Source: Phragmites australis | Taxonomy: Eukaryota > Streptophyta > Magnoliopsida > Poales > Poaceae | Direction of reading: 5' to 3' | DNA: 64,000 bases | NCBI RefSeq assembly: GCF_958298935.1 | Contig: NC_084921.1 | Span: 9,310,001-9,374,000 of the forward strand | Shown: one piece after another, positions 44,838 to 56,929 of the stretch | Layout: each line of letters starts with the position of its first letter | How positions within the stretch are numbered: position 1 is the stretch's first letter | The notes under the pieces: model-generated | What the model saw: the letters and a program-made list of their open reading frames with translations, nothing else | What the model was told of the DNA's origin: nothing | Database searches by the model: none | Made by a program: the position numbers and the translations under genes

Positions 44838-47238
44838 AATAGGTGGATTGGATCTAGAGACGGTGCGTGAAATATCATGTGGATGTGCGAGGATTATGCT
44901 TCTATAGGGCATCGTGTCATGTACGGACGATGCGAGGTGAACACGACATAAAGTAGAGCCTGAAGGCGGCCGATGCGCGCAGGCCAGGCCTGTGTGGCCA
45001 TGGCGGGTCAACGCAGGCGTACGAATAGTGCAGCGTGGATGATGACGTTGAGGCATCGTGGACACGCGATGTACTGGCGTGTACGGGAGCATTGGCGGTG
45101 GTTGAATTTTCTAGCTAGTCATTGTTGTCGAGGATGGAGTTGTGGATGTTGTCACGGACGGCAGTCTCCATGGTCTGGTTGCGTGCGCAGTCGCGGTGGC
45201 CGATGTGGGTTGCGCGGAGGCGTTGTTTGCTGCGGCAGCAAGCGTTCGGTCGGACGGATCACGCATCAACTGCAGGTCCTGTTGGTAAAGTGGCGCCAGC
45301 GGATTCCGTGTCGAACTCGAGTCTCGGCGGACAGGTACATGTCGCACGTGGTGCTAGTGGCTATCCGTGCGCGTAGACACTGAGAAGAACAGAGGATGGC
45401 TTGGGTTTCCTACTGGAGAACAGCTTCATCGGCGGGATCAGACGACGACTCGGCATGTTGGTATGTTGGCTGCGATGACTGTAAGGCAGGACACTTTGAA
45501 TGGATAGGACTATCGGATGCATGGAAGGTTTTGCATCGGAGCCGGTTCGTATGGCTGTCGGTGTGGTTGTCACGAAGGTGCAAGGCCACATGCGTGAATG
45601 TTGAAGCCATGGGAACAGTCGGGCAAGTGGGCTCGGTGGCAAGCAAGGTATGCAAGGCAGGTTCCATGTGCGTAGCTTGGCACCACGCGGTCTGAAGGGG
45701 TTTGTGTAGGGTTCTGGTATTTAGTTTGTTGAGGACTCAGTGAATCATGCCGTTAGCCCAGTTCATCGTGGGAAGGAGCACAAAACCAAGGGCACAGGAT
45801 ATAGTGGCTCTGCGTTTTGTTACTGTAGATTGATGTGGTAGGCAACGATGGGTTCGCACAGGGCATTTCGATGACAATGGGCGGGTTCAGTAATGAATCC
45901 GAGTAGACCATTCATGACGAGGGTGAATAGTCTGGTATTTGGCGAGGAGAGACCGATGTTTCGGTTAGGTGCCGGATGGATCAGTGTATATGTTGCAAGG
46001 TGTGTCGTGCGGATGTGCACAAGATGTGTAGGTATTGGAGTGTGACTGAAGGTCGCAGACATGAGGTGCACATGTGCTGGAGCACAATAGGAGGTCACAA
46101 AGACACTGATGAATATTGCAACAGATAAAGGAGGAGAGACAGTCGATTAGTTGGCTGGATCTCAGGCCGGTGTTACAGTGCTCGGTGATGAGCATGGGCT
46201 ATCGATGGTGTTTGGTCATGATGCATATGGTGACTGATAAGAGTTCAACAATGGTGGCCAGACAGTTTGCGGGCACATAGCAGATAGTCCAAGGAAGGCT
46301 GACGAATATTTCACTTGGAGGGTGAACATATCGTGGTGTAGGGCAGACAAATTAGTGGCGACAGGCCAATCATACCACGGGTAGTAGAGATGAAGAGACT
46401 GGCAACAACGACATAGGAGCGTGAGGGCCAGTGGTAGTTATTCTCTGTGGCATGGCAACACGTGGCGCAAGCTCAGGATGCAGGATGATATTGGAGAGAG
46501 CTTGCATGCTTCCAAATTAGCAAAGGCGCGGATCAATCGAGTTGTACGTATGGGTTTCTGAAGTGTGGATTGATGGGCGTAAAGATGCACCAATAGCTGA
46601 ATTGGAAGGAAGTAAAGATGTTCTCTACTTGCAGCTAGAGTAATTTGGTTAGTCTGGGACTGCAGGAGGTTACGGTGTAAGACGTCAGAGAATCGTAACC
46701 TAAATAGTCTAGTGAAAGAGCAATGCTAGTGTGGCAATTTCTATGTGTGACTCGGAAAGTAATGGTGATGTTCTCAGTATCAAGAAACAATCAATTGGGA
46801 GCGTGGATGTCGGATTCAGTTAGCTTTTTCATGTGGTGCCTAACAAGGAGCGGTTTTTCTTCATGAAGTCTGGTGATTCTGGTTGTATCTACTTATGTAA
46901 TGATGCAGGCTACCGTGCTGTTAGAGTAAGGTACTATCAAAATCAAGATTTATTATGAAGTTTTGTGCTTCAGGGAGTCAGGCATGTGTCAAAACTAAAG
47001 AGGAATCTAATTTCGCTTAAAGAGGTTGTGTTGATAGAAGAGAAAAGTGCTTAGTTGTAGGTGGAGTCATGGAGTCTGAAGTTGCAGGGATAGAAGAGTC
47101 TCTGGAAGGCGGTGAGTCTTGAGTAAAACTCATCGGGCAACTCTTGTTGAGCGGGAAAGACGACATCTCAAGTCCAGTGTACATGGAGGTTTGTGCATGA
47201 TGGCTTTAAGGTGAAAAATTATTCTCCAAGGTGGAGTT
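44838..47238 (+). pseudogene. Internal region of a copia-like element without ORFs
   Basis: Only traces of coding are seen, for example NKERFFFMKSGDSGCIYLCNDAGYRAVRV (about 46840-46930) and GVRHVSKLKRNLISLKEVV (about 46975-47030), the copia GAG-pre-integrase pattern. Frames break often. Integrase and RT are absent, so this is a strongly deleted element of about 3 kb. Confidence 0.6.
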
Positions 47239-47612
47239 TGTTGGATATGTGTCAAATAATTGTATGGAATTAGTTACGTATAGGATTTGGTGTTGTATTA
47301 GCGGTATATGACGAAATACATTAGGACTTTAGGTGGAATCCTAGTAGTATTGCTGTAACTAGGTCTCCTCATAAATATGAGAGGAGAATTTTAACTTGTA
47401 ACGATAATGACATAGTGAAAGGTTTGCAGGGGGCAGCGAGTCTGCCGGAACCCCGGGAAGCAGTTGGTGTTGCTAGTTGGGGAGGAGCGCCGGTAATCAT
47501 GCCCCGGGGATATAGGCATCTGCTGAACTTTGTTAACAAACATCGTGCCTCTGGTGTCATCTATAATCGTGTGCATTGTCTCGGTAGGTCAATTTATTGC
47601 TTTTCGCTGATG
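47239..47612 (+). mobile_element. 3' LTR of the copia-like remnant
   Basis: Begins TGTTGGATATGTG after a purine-rich AAGGTGGAG and ends near TTTTCGCTG. It matches the 5' copy at 44560-44822. Confidence 0.7.
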
Positions 47613-47738
47613 ACTAATTTCTTAACAATATCGACCCCATACATGTAGGTCAGTTTGTAGTTTTGCATGCAAAATCTAAGCGGGGCCTACTGATCAACAT
47701 TATTCACCACAGTAGCTTCTGCCTTACATTAATACTAG

Positions 47739-47890
47739 GGGCAATTCCTTATATACCACCGCTAAAACTCACAAATCCCTGATACACCATAGTGTCTATG
47801 ACGTGTGGACCCATCCTAGCCATTGGCTCGTGGGCCTAATGGCATATCAAGGATTTATGTTTTAGCTAGTGGCATGTGAGGAATTATTCC
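47739..47890. mobile_element. Mutator-type MITE
   Basis: A 152-bp element between two copies of TTAATACTAG (47729-47738 and 47891-47900), a 9-10 bp duplication typical of Mutator elements. The ends are inverted over about 50 bp with mismatches (GGCAATTCCTTATATACCAC versus the inverse of GTGGCATGTGAGGAATTATT). Confidence 0.85.
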
Positions 47891-48007
47891 TTAATACTAG
47901 CATCAGTGTAATCTTCAATCTCGAGATCCATGTCTCGATATGATCACTCTCGAAATTCATAGTTATCTGTCAACAACAAAGAGCAACATCTTAACTACTG
48001 CTATCTG

Positions 48008-48091
48008 TTGGTGTCAACATAGCTCAGTTGGTTATAATTTTTGTGATGGAACCTATCCATCTGGATTCGAGTCTCATTTCCGACACGGGTG

Positions 48092-48164
<73 letters not shown>

Positions 48165-48165
48165 C
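48008..48165 (+). mobile_element. tRNA-derived SINE with TA tail
   Basis: A polymerase III A box TAGCTCAGTTGG (48020-48031) and B box GATTCGAGTC (48064-48073) lie 32 bp apart as in tRNAs. The body ends GACACGGGTGCTC and runs into a TA microsatellite (about 48098-48162). The acceptor stem does not pair as a working tRNA. Confidence 0.7.
48098..48162 (+). repeat. TA microsatellite at the SINE tail
   Basis: About 32 uninterrupted TA units. Confidence 0.97.
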
Positions 48166-48777
48166 GTCTTGTTGGTATATAGCCTAGAAGTTATACTTCC
48201 TTTATTAAAAAAAGTCAACACAAATCCAAAAATCACAGATATTGCTCAGAAGTTGCTAGAATAATGTATTACTAGCTAGTGATGCATTCAGAATCTAATC
48301 GGGTGCATTCTAAGATAGGATGAGATACTAATCCTTGGTACATATAACATCTCAAATTGGAGAAAAGAACAAGAGTTGACAAAAGCAGGAAACTGGAGAT
48401 CACACATGATCCAACTAGTGGCTCAAAAGATTCATCAGGTACTAACCGGTTAGTAAAGCACGCAACTCCATCTCCCAATGATTTCCCATCAGTGGAGCAG
48501 ATTAATGCAAGGGGGCAAATCAGATCATTTTGTTCTCCTCATGCAATCCTTAGGTGTTTATCACCTCTCCATGCATCATGCATGTTTAGCTCTTCTGAAA
48601 AGCCTTTTTATGCCCATCCTAATACAAGATCCCAATATTGTTGATGGCTTGATGCTATATCACTTGAACTTGTTTATTTTGGTCATGGAATTGAATGCCT
48701 AATAATTAGACTTTTTCCACAAACATGTAACATTTAGTAGGGCCCAACTTAAGTTTGTGTTTGGTGTTGTACTATGG

Positions 48778-49048
48778 GCTTACCATATTCCTTAATAGCG
48801 AGATAATATATATCAAGCTTGCAAATAGTGGCGATATGATGCTATAGTGTCAAAATATTGGCTGGCACCAAAAGAATGCAAGAATATCACAATACACATT
48901 TTTTGCTGATTTATCACCGATTACATCGATATATTGTCTTGGCGCAAAGACCGATATATCACCGATATATGTCAAGTGGTGTTTGGGTCTTGTTTTTTTT
49001 CCATTTTGGCTCAATAGAGCCCAACCCAATGGCCACATATACAAAGGT
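48778..49048 (+). repeat. Repeat R1, first copy
   Basis: About 270 bp shared with 50287-50553 (TACCGATATATGTCAAG-like and CAATAGAGCCCAACCCAATG blocks). Probably the end region of the BED-finger transposon that follows. Confidence 0.85.
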
Positions 49049-49326
49049 AAAGTGCAGCCAGAAACCCTAGCTGTAAAAAAACTGAGCTCGTGACTACTAC
49101 ATGCTGCTACTTCTTTGTTCGTCCTCCCTGATCTAATTCCCTTTCTTGCCAAGTAAGCCAATCTACCATATTTTAGGTATGAAATGGGCCCCTTTATGCT
49201 CTAGTATATCTTCATCTAGTATATCTTCATATGATTTTTGAGTTGTTTGTTGTTGAATATCAGGTCTTGATTCTTGAAATACTAAGTTGTTTTTCTTTAA
49301 TCAATGTAACTTTGCTATTGCAGACC

Positions 49327-49623
49327 ATGTCCACCTCTATATCTTATTCTAGCAAGACTAAATCGAAAGATCTAGCCTGGGACCATGGATTTTTGCCAGA
49401 TCCGAACAACATGAACAAGGTTCAATGCAAGTATTTCCCTAATAAAATTGTTTGTGGTGTGACTAGATTGAAAAATCATTTTGTTGGAATTCCCAGAGAT
49501 GCTACTCCATCTGATAACAAACCAGCTAATGTACGGAAGAAATGCTTTGGCATAATCGCTCTTTCCCAAAGAATCATCTTTGTGTGTAGATTAGTAAATC
49601 TGACTATGAAAAATTATAGTTAA
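49327..49623 (+). CDS. BED-type zinc-finger exon of a hAT-like transposase, partial
   Basis: The frame starts at ATG 49327 directly after a splice-acceptor-like TTTGCTATTGCAG. It contains SKDLAWDHGF, VQCKYFPNKIVCGVTRLKNHFVG and NVRKKC. This is the pattern of the BED finger at the N-terminus of hAT transposases, which bind the element ends. The second Cys of the first CxxC pair is Phe (CKYF), so zinc binding is doubtful. The frame runs to TAA after 98 codons; no catalytic domain follows. Flanked by R1 and R2 repeats, it is probably what remains of the element's gene. Confidence 0.7.
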   Translation: MSTSISYSSKTKSKDLAWDHGFLPDPNNMNKVQCKYFPNKIVCGVTRLKNHFVGIPRDATPSDNKPANVRKKCFGIIALSQRIIFVCRLVNLTMKNYS

Positions 49624-50019
49624 ATAGGTAAATATTAATAATATGTTTTAACCTTTATCAGCTGATATATCAGGTTATAATGCTAAACGCTAAGCGGAAC
49701 CCTACCGCTAAGCACCGCTATACGCAATTTGCAACCTTGGTATATATATAGAAAAGTTACATGCCGAATTATGGGGGGAGTGGAACGTTTTATCAAAGTG
49801 AAGTGGGAGCATAAGCAAATCAAGTATCACTAAGGAAATACTAAATAAAGCATCAAGCAACTATAAATATACTGATGCAGTAAAATAAGAATGATATCCT
49901 AAAATGCTTTGTAATTTATTTCCACATCACTGGTGAGATATCAGTGCAAGTACCTAGACCAAAGGAAGAATGTCATGTACCAACACTCTAGGAACAGAAG
50001 CGCAGAGACGCCATAGGGT

Positions 50020-50115
50020 TTCGTATCGGCTCCTGAAGGTGACACTCCAATGTACCGCTAGGCTCATGCGACATTGGATCGCCAACATCGTCAAGTCGTC
50101 CTCCCTTAAATCGCT
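50020..50115 (+). repeat. Repeat R2, first copy
   Basis: About 95 bp shared with 50570-50665 (GACATTGGATCG-CAACATCGTC block). With R1 it brackets the BED exon. Confidence 0.8.
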
Positions 50116-50122
50116 CATTATT

Positions 50123-50286
50123 CATTACTACAGAATAACACATCATTGTTGGCTCCAAAACCCCCTTCACTACTAGTTATGGAGCCGATAATGGGCAACA
50201 GGTAGTGATAGTTGGGGACTCACTACTGGCTCGGGGGACCGGTAGTGAAGGAGTTATCACTGTCAGCTGAAGTCTTTAGCCGGCTT
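50123..50286. mobile_element. CACTA terminal fragment
   Basis: Starts CATTACTACAGAATAACAC, one base from the CACTACTACAGAA terminus at 40230. It holds GGTAGTGA and TCACTACTGGCTC inverted copies. The other end was not found. Confidence 0.55.
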
Positions 50287-50665
50287 GCCATATTCCTTAC
50301 TAGCGAGATAGTATATATCAAGCGTGCAAATAGTGGCTATATGATGCTATAGTGTCAAAATATTGGCTGACGTCAAAACAATGGAAGAATATCACAATAC
50401 ACGTTTTGCCAATTTATCGCCGATTATAGCGATATATTTTTTTGGCACAAAGATCAATATATCACCGATATATGTCAAGTTGTGTTTGGGTTAGGGTTTT
50501 TTTTTGCCATTTTGGCTCAATAGAGCCCAACCCAATGGTCACATATACAAAGGTCAAGTTGTGTTTCACATTGGCTCCCGGAGGTGACACTACAATGTAC
50601 CACCAGGCTCACGTGACATTGGATCGGCAACATCGTCGAGTTGTCCTCCCGCTCAACCGCTCATT
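50287..50665 (+). mobile_element. Deletion derivative: R1 and R2 joined without the BED exon
   Basis: R1 (50287-50553) is followed almost directly by R2 (50570-50665), whereas about 970 bp including the BED exon separates them at 48778-50115. It looks like an internally deleted copy of the same element. Confidence 0.75.
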
Positions 50666-52672
50666 CCTTCAAGGACAACAAATAAGGGGGAAAGGAAATT
50701 GGTGAAGGGGAAAAAGGAAATGAAAGGGGCGCGTGTGATTGGGAAGGTTGCTCCTCACCGTGGTAAGCCCCCTCTTCCAAGTATATCTATTTGACAATTT
50801 TTTTCGAATCCAGGTTGAATGTTTTTTGAATCCATTTCAAAGTTTTTTGTGATGAAAGTTTTTTCGAAATGATTTAATCTTTTTTGAGTCAATTTTTTTT
50901 CAATACGATTGAATGCTCCATGGTTGGGAGAGCTCAATTAGGTTGCTGGCATCCATGGGAGCCGGAAGTTGCTCAATACTTTTATCTTATGCTGTCAGAA
51001 TTTGTTCTCTGCTACATGTAGCAACAGACGTTCGATGTATAGCAACACAACAACCTAAAAGAAGAAAGCCTTAAGCCTCTTCTCTCATCCAACACATCCA
51101 ACTCTCGTCATCTTCTTCCATCTACTGCCGGCACTACTCCATTGTCCACTCTTTCCTGTCCCTACCGAGAATCTTTGGGGTCGCATAAACATTGTGAAGT
51201 GCCCTTTTTGCACATGACACACCTCCTCTTCCACTGCCTTGCCCGTTGACTCCACCTCTGCTTCTCCATGATCTCGCTTTGAGGTTGCATCGTCGCCATC
51301 GTGAGGGAGGAAGAAGACAGGTGGCACAAATCTAGCTTACCAACCTTGAATAAATGACATGATAGTCTGGAACATTTTCTCCCTAAAGATGTAACTTTTT
51401 TCTTATTGCTTGGATCAATTTTAGTTTTTAACTAGAAAGTTCGTGTGCCCTTAGCGTGCAGGTTTTGTGTGTCATTTCAGATAATTCTAGAGTTACTTTG
51501 TAGTGATCAGCTGAGGTGCCAACAATGCCACTTATCTAGATCTTGTGGACACTTATTACATGAAACAATTGAAAAAGGTAGAACCAATTAGTCCATTGTT
51601 AAACGAATTTATATTAAATACTTCTTGTTGTAAATATGTGTATATATATGATGAATTTTTTAGTTTATAATTGCAAAATTACAACAAATGAGCTGAATTA
51701 TCTTGTTGTAAATTGATTTCTAGATGTATTCATCGGAATGAAATAGAGAAACATGAAATGTAGATTAATTTGGTAGCTAAGCATTTAGACTTGAGAAGAT
51801 TACATATACATATCTATTTGCTACCTTGATAAAAAGAAATCTTCTAACAAAAGCAAGCTCCACACCTATCCCAAACACTCTAAGTGAATCCATCTTGGTC
51901 TTCTCCAGTTTCCCCTGAACTGCAATGTGAAATGAAACTAATACTATAGCCATGAGCATAAGGGCTAGTAAATAATCCCAAAATTGCAATGAGACAAGCA
52001 AGGCACTCACATTACAACAAGAAATTTATATCTTGGTGGATACACATTGAATTCTCGATACTTATTATTTCCCTAGACCTATTCCATATTTCCTTAGCCC
52101 TATTCCAACCATACTCTTCAAGAATCCCTCAAAAATAAATTCTGGAAATGTTGGGATAATAAGCTTGTTAAAGACTCTGAGAAATCCATAACTACATTGC
52201 ATCTAATTGACACACAATTCTTGTTCAAGAAAGGAGTAGAGGTGGGAACAATTCCATCGTAGAACAAATGAAGTCACGGCAGTACGTAACTAAAGTGAGA
52301 GCAAGATGCGAGGGGAGCGTACAAATCCAATTATCTAAGATGGGAGAGTTGTAGGTGCCGACGGTAGCACATGCCAACAAAGTAGCAATTATTTGAAATT
52401 TTGGATATGTACATATGGCATAAAAAAAGAGAAAACTTGTTACATTTGTCATGGCATTTTGATAACGATGCCGGTCCTAAACTCTTAATTCAGTATTTGA
52501 TGGCCCAATTCGATTAACAATGTCTCTTCATAAGAAGGAAGAAAACTCAATTCTCCAAATCTAGTGCTTTTTTGCACAACAGAATGAACCCAGATTTCCA
52601 TTTAATTGATAATGGAAGCATGTGAGTTTTAGTGGACAGGGAAAAAACAAAATAACAAGTATTCTGAAACCA
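50666..52672. other. No gene recognised
   Basis: AT-rich with TTTTTTCGAAT runs (50790-50910) and short frames only. The minus frame at 51085-51327 lacks any family pattern. Confidence 0.4.
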
Positions 52673-52680
52673 CCAACAAC

Positions 52681-52869
52681 CAGTGGCGGACCCAGGGCCC
52701 GGCGACCCTGGGCGCCCGCCCGGGCTCTGTTCCAGCTCGCCTCTTTATATCTATATAGGCTATGAGAAAATTTGTAACTTCAACTGATCAAATTTTAGAC
52801 AAAGTCTAGCCTGTATGGGCACGATCTGTGTCCAGCCCAGGCTCCTTAAAATCTCTGAGTCCGCCACTA
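52681..52869. mobile_element. hAT-type MITE with 8-bp target duplication
   Basis: CCAACAAC precedes (52673-52680) and follows (52870-52877). The ends CAGTGGCGGACCCAG and CTGAGTCCGCCACTA are inverted with few mismatches. Length 189 bp. Confidence 0.92.
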
Positions 52870-52983
52870 CCAACAACCAACCACCATAACACACATATTT
52901 CAACATCCAGGCCAGGAAATAATCCAATACTCTTCTATCGAGCCAACGAAGAAATCTAAACGTAGATGATGAGAATTATACCG

Positions 52984-53302
52984 GCCTTATACACACAAAT
53001 CATATGAAGCCGCGAACAAAACATGAAAAGTCTTACTGTGGAGCAAAATATTTTGCTCCAGCTAGTGAAAAGTCTGAGCACGTGAAGTATTTTAGAACAA
53101 ACATTCAAATTTTTTTCTTAAACAAATAGGATTCCATGAGATGCTTTACTCCCAGTGTATTAAACTTCTCCCAAATTGTTTCCTTGCTAGATGATGGCCT
53201 TTTATACACAAATCATATGAATCCACGAACAAAACATGCAAAGTCTTACTATGGAGCAAAATATTTTGCTCCAGCTAGTGAAAAGTCTGAGCACGTGAAG
53301 TA
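52984..53302 (+). repeat. About 213-bp tandem duplication, second copy interrupted
   Basis: Copy 1 is 52984-53196. Copy 2 is 53197-53302 and resumes at 54111 up to about 54210. Shared text includes GGAGCAAAATATTTTGCTCC, itself palindromic. Confidence 0.9.
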
Positions 53303-54110
53303 GGGCTAGGGCTGGACGAAAAGCTCGAAGCTTGTGAGCTAGCTTAGCTCGTGTCCGGCTCGGCTCAGCTCACCTCGACTCGTTCCAAAATCTAACAAGC
53401 CGAGTTAGAGTTTTAGCTCGTTTAGATAACGAGCTAGCTCGTGAGCAGCTCATGAGCCAAATGAGCTAGGGACATTGTCTGCATCATATCACTCCTTTTC
53501 ACTGTGGTCATCACTTTGCTCATTGGTCATCTTTTCATCTTCCATGGAGATGCTCCTCGCCAGCCTACTTGGCTTTCTATTGGTCAGCTCCTCATTACGA
53601 TGCAGCTCTTATCTTTTTTCTGCTTCTATCGACCATTCCTTCGGGCTTTGCATTTATAGACGGATGTGTGAGGAACGTTGTTTCATATATATTTTTGGAA
53701 ATGTTTTATTCCAGTAGCAGAACATATATAGGTGGATCTGTTTGCTACTGTGCTACATGTGGGTTTGAAAAACTTTCAGAAGAAATTCAGCTTACAACAA
53801 TTATACCTCTGATTAAACCATGCAAAGAAGTATTATACTTATAAATGTCATTGCTATTCTTGTTTAATTTTATCGACGTATTTTTTAGTGGATGTTTATA
53901 TTTTTTTTTCATCCTAGTAACAAGCTCCTCCCTTAAAAAAACGTAACAAGCTCGTGAGCCAAACGAGTTGGCTCACGAGCCAAACGAGCTTAGCCGAGCT
54001 GGCTTTTCTACTCATTATATTGAACGAGTCAAACGAGTCAAGCCCAAACAAGCCGAGCTCAAACGAGTTGAGCCTAAATGAGCCGAGCTGGCTTGTTATC
54101 CAGTCATAAC
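53303..54110. mobile_element. hAT-like element splitting the duplication
   Basis: GTGAAGTA precedes and ATGAAGTA follows (7 of 8 match). The ends TAGGGCTGGACGAAAAGCT and the inverse of GGCTTGTTATCCAGTCATA are imperfect inverted repeats. It has GAGCTCG/CGAGCTC-rich subterminal arrays at both ends (about 53325-53465, 53940-54090). Its middle (53470-53845) has a short open frame without recognised features. Non-autonomous. Confidence 0.85.
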
Positions 54111-54210
54111 ATGAAGTATTTTAGAACAAACATTCGAAAATTTTCATAAACAAACAGGATTCCAAGAGATGCTTTACTCCCAGTGTCTTAAACTTCTCCC
54201 AAATTGTTTT

Positions 54211-55253
54211 GTTGGCTGAATTGTTTATCAAGGACACCATTGCCAATCCCAGCTACTTTTGCAAATTTTTCAAGAAGAAACCAAATTTTCAAGAAGCAAT
54301 CAATGTATAGAAGTTTCTTAACAGAGAATCAACGAGTGTACTATAATTTGGAGGAGTTCTGCATCTACCTCAGGAATGCCACAAGGAAGCAACATGTCGG
54401 CAGTAAGGCCGAGGAGTATGCGCGTCAACCTTCTCCTTGTGCGCAATTCCTTTTGCCTTCATTCCATGTGTACACGAAGCTATGCTATCCAGTCCTTGAT
54501 GTTATGTCACTTGATTGGAGATGGCAATGGAGGAGGAGATGCACCAGCCTTCCCTACGTGCGCCTGGTCAGTGGTCGCAGCGATTGGTGCGCTGGGCCAT
54601 GCTGCTCCTCCGTCGTCCAGAGCGCGAAAGGGGCCCTGAGGCATAATGGCTAGTGCGTGTGGTGTTGCGGCATGTTGGCGAGCCGCAACGCTTGCCTGCT
54701 CGATGGGTGAGAGGAGGGGAGCGGAGAGGAGACGACGGGGAGTCGGAGGTGTGCGGGAGGAGGTGGTGGCGGCGACCCCAGTGCGGTCTGGCACAAGCCC
54801 ATCTTCTTCTCATGGGGCTAGGATCGCCCACGCTGAGCCCCTTCCATGGCTCGGGCATGACCATGCGCTGCTTGCTGCTCCTTCTGGGGCCACGCACAAC
54901 CGGACACCCCTGCTAATTCTCTAATGGAAGTGCCACTGATTGTAGGAGACGGCGACCAGATGCATAGCGGGACAAGCAGAGGTGGTGTTACTCGAGATGT
55001 GGAGGTGAGGGGTCTGAGCTTGCCATGAGGTAGTGGAGTGGGCGTTGTGTGTGGACCGTAGAGCTATCGGGTTGAGAGGATAGCGGGGCCGGGGGAGGTG
55101 GAAGAGCGGAGAACACCGGAGGACGACACGTGATGATGGCCAATGAGGATTTGTGCGTGTCTGAGCGGAACCGCTCAGACACCGTGGTGGAGATGGAGGG
55201 TGGCGACACCGGTGGGAAAGGCGGCCGAAGTCAAACTGACGAAGGATCTACAC
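54211..55253. other. GC-rich region, no gene recognised
   Basis: Several frames of 85-150 residues on both strands (for example 54204-54653 +) show no conserved pattern. Could be decayed coding sequence. Confidence 0.3.
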
Positions 55254-55261
55254 ATTGGGTC

Positions 55262-55937
55262 TAGGGATGTCAATAGGGGACCCAATCCCCGATTCTCCGC
55301 GGGGAATTCACCTATTAGAGCACGGGAATGAGGAGATTTTGTCCCCTACGAGGATACAATTAGCAGAAAAATAATCCCATCAGGTCTAACGGGGATGGGT
55401 ATGGGGAAGCATTCCCCATCCCTGTTTCCCTATGAGGACCCGTCCCAGGCCCATCTATTCAATTTCAGCACCGCGTGGAAATCACCAGCTCACTATTCTG
55501 TTCGTTCATGGGGGCAAGACCGCAAGAGAATGATAACGAGGCATGCATGTGTCCTGATCCAACACCAAAACCAGAGAAGAATGGGCCAGCCAGGTTGCCG
55601 CACGTGTGGACTCGAGGCACTCCACACATCTTGGGCCATCGAGCCGCCTCCTTCCTCGACCGCAGAAGGCCCCAGCCCTCAAGCTCCCCCACGCTGCCCA
55701 TCGCCTGTTCGCCTACTACGCCGCACCTGATGGCCGAACTGCTGCATGCACCCGTGCGCTCCACTCGTTAGCAGGGACGAGTTCCTCGTCGTGTCCCCAT
55801 TCCCTGTGCAGGGACGGGGATGGGGAGAAAATAGTCCTCGCTAGTAGGAGTGGGGACGGGGATAGGGAGTTTTACTTTGTTCAGGGATGGGGATGGGGAA
55901 CCATTCTCTGATGGGTAATTTTCTGTTGACATCGCTA
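55262..55937. mobile_element. hAT-like element with 8-bp target duplication
   Basis: ATTGGGTC precedes (55254-55261) and ATTGGGCC follows (55938-55945). The ends TAGGGATGTCAATAG and CTGTTGACATCGCTA are inverted with mismatches. GGGGATGGGG-type subterminal repeats lie at both ends. The GC-rich centre (55450-55780) may be captured DNA. Confidence 0.85.
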
Positions 55938-55945
55938 ATTGGGCC

Positions 55946-56900
55946 AAACAATAGATATTGGGCCTAATACCAGTAGGATGCATGATTGCAATGATTTTTT
56001 CTCTCCACACTTTTGCTGTGACGCTGATCAATGGCCAAGTAGATCGGTTCACTCTGGATACAACCGACAAGATCCTGACACCTAGACCAATCAGCGAGTG
56101 GCAAAGCCACGGCCTTTTAGAGTTTAGGGATCAATTCGGAACTTTCTCTTGTGTGTATGTGTGTGTTGAGGAGGGGGCTTGGCAGAGGAGGTCTGCAGGC
56201 TAATACAGGTAGAATATGGTACCTATAGCAGCCCTCCGGCTCCACCGCCCCTTGCCTCTACCCTTCCATATCTTTCTTTCCCTTGCCTCCGTGACGTTGA
56301 GGCTCCGTGGCACCTGTCACCTAACTACTTGATCAAGGTTAGTCACAGCATCCTAGCACTAAATCAATTTCTGGACAAACAAATAACTTCCAAGCTAACA
56401 CCCCACTTTTAGCTTGGCCATGCTTTTTCTTTCGTGCAAATCGTATCTTGCAGAACTAGTTAGCCTTACTATTTTCATCTATTCAAGGAATCTTGTTTTG
56501 ATGAATTCAAGCAACACACGGTTAATCAAGGATGCTATATCCCATCATGCATGCACATAAATTAGCTTGCAAGTTCTTCTCATGGAATCAATTTCCTTTC
56601 CTCAATTGTTCCAGTTAAAACCTTTTCAAAAAATTGCTCTACTTTAAGAACTTAACTTGCTTTCACTGTTCCAGAGTGCTGGAGACATTAATCAATATAA
56701 CTTAATTGAAAATGCATCAAACACTTAGGATGGTACCACTCCTTATTTTTTTCACATTAGATATATACTAATGAGGAATAGGATGAGATGAATCAATCTA
56801 TTCCATTACTCAAATTAAACAAAATATGTTAAAAATTCAAAGTTAGAATCGGGTTCATTCTACTGTCATGCCTCAAACCAAACACTCAATTAATCCGGAG
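55946..56900. other. No gene recognised
   Basis: Mixed and AT-rich sequence with short frames only. Confidence 0.4.
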
Positions 56901-56929
56901 CCGATGCTAGGTTGCTGGACTAAGGCCCT

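Noticed and set aside
48020..48095. Functional tRNA gene
   Set aside because: A and B boxes are present, but no acceptor-stem pairing or clear anticodon loop; best read as a SINE.
54204..54653. 149-codon plus frame as a cellular gene
   Set aside because: No conserved motif, and its start overlaps the end of a tandem duplication.
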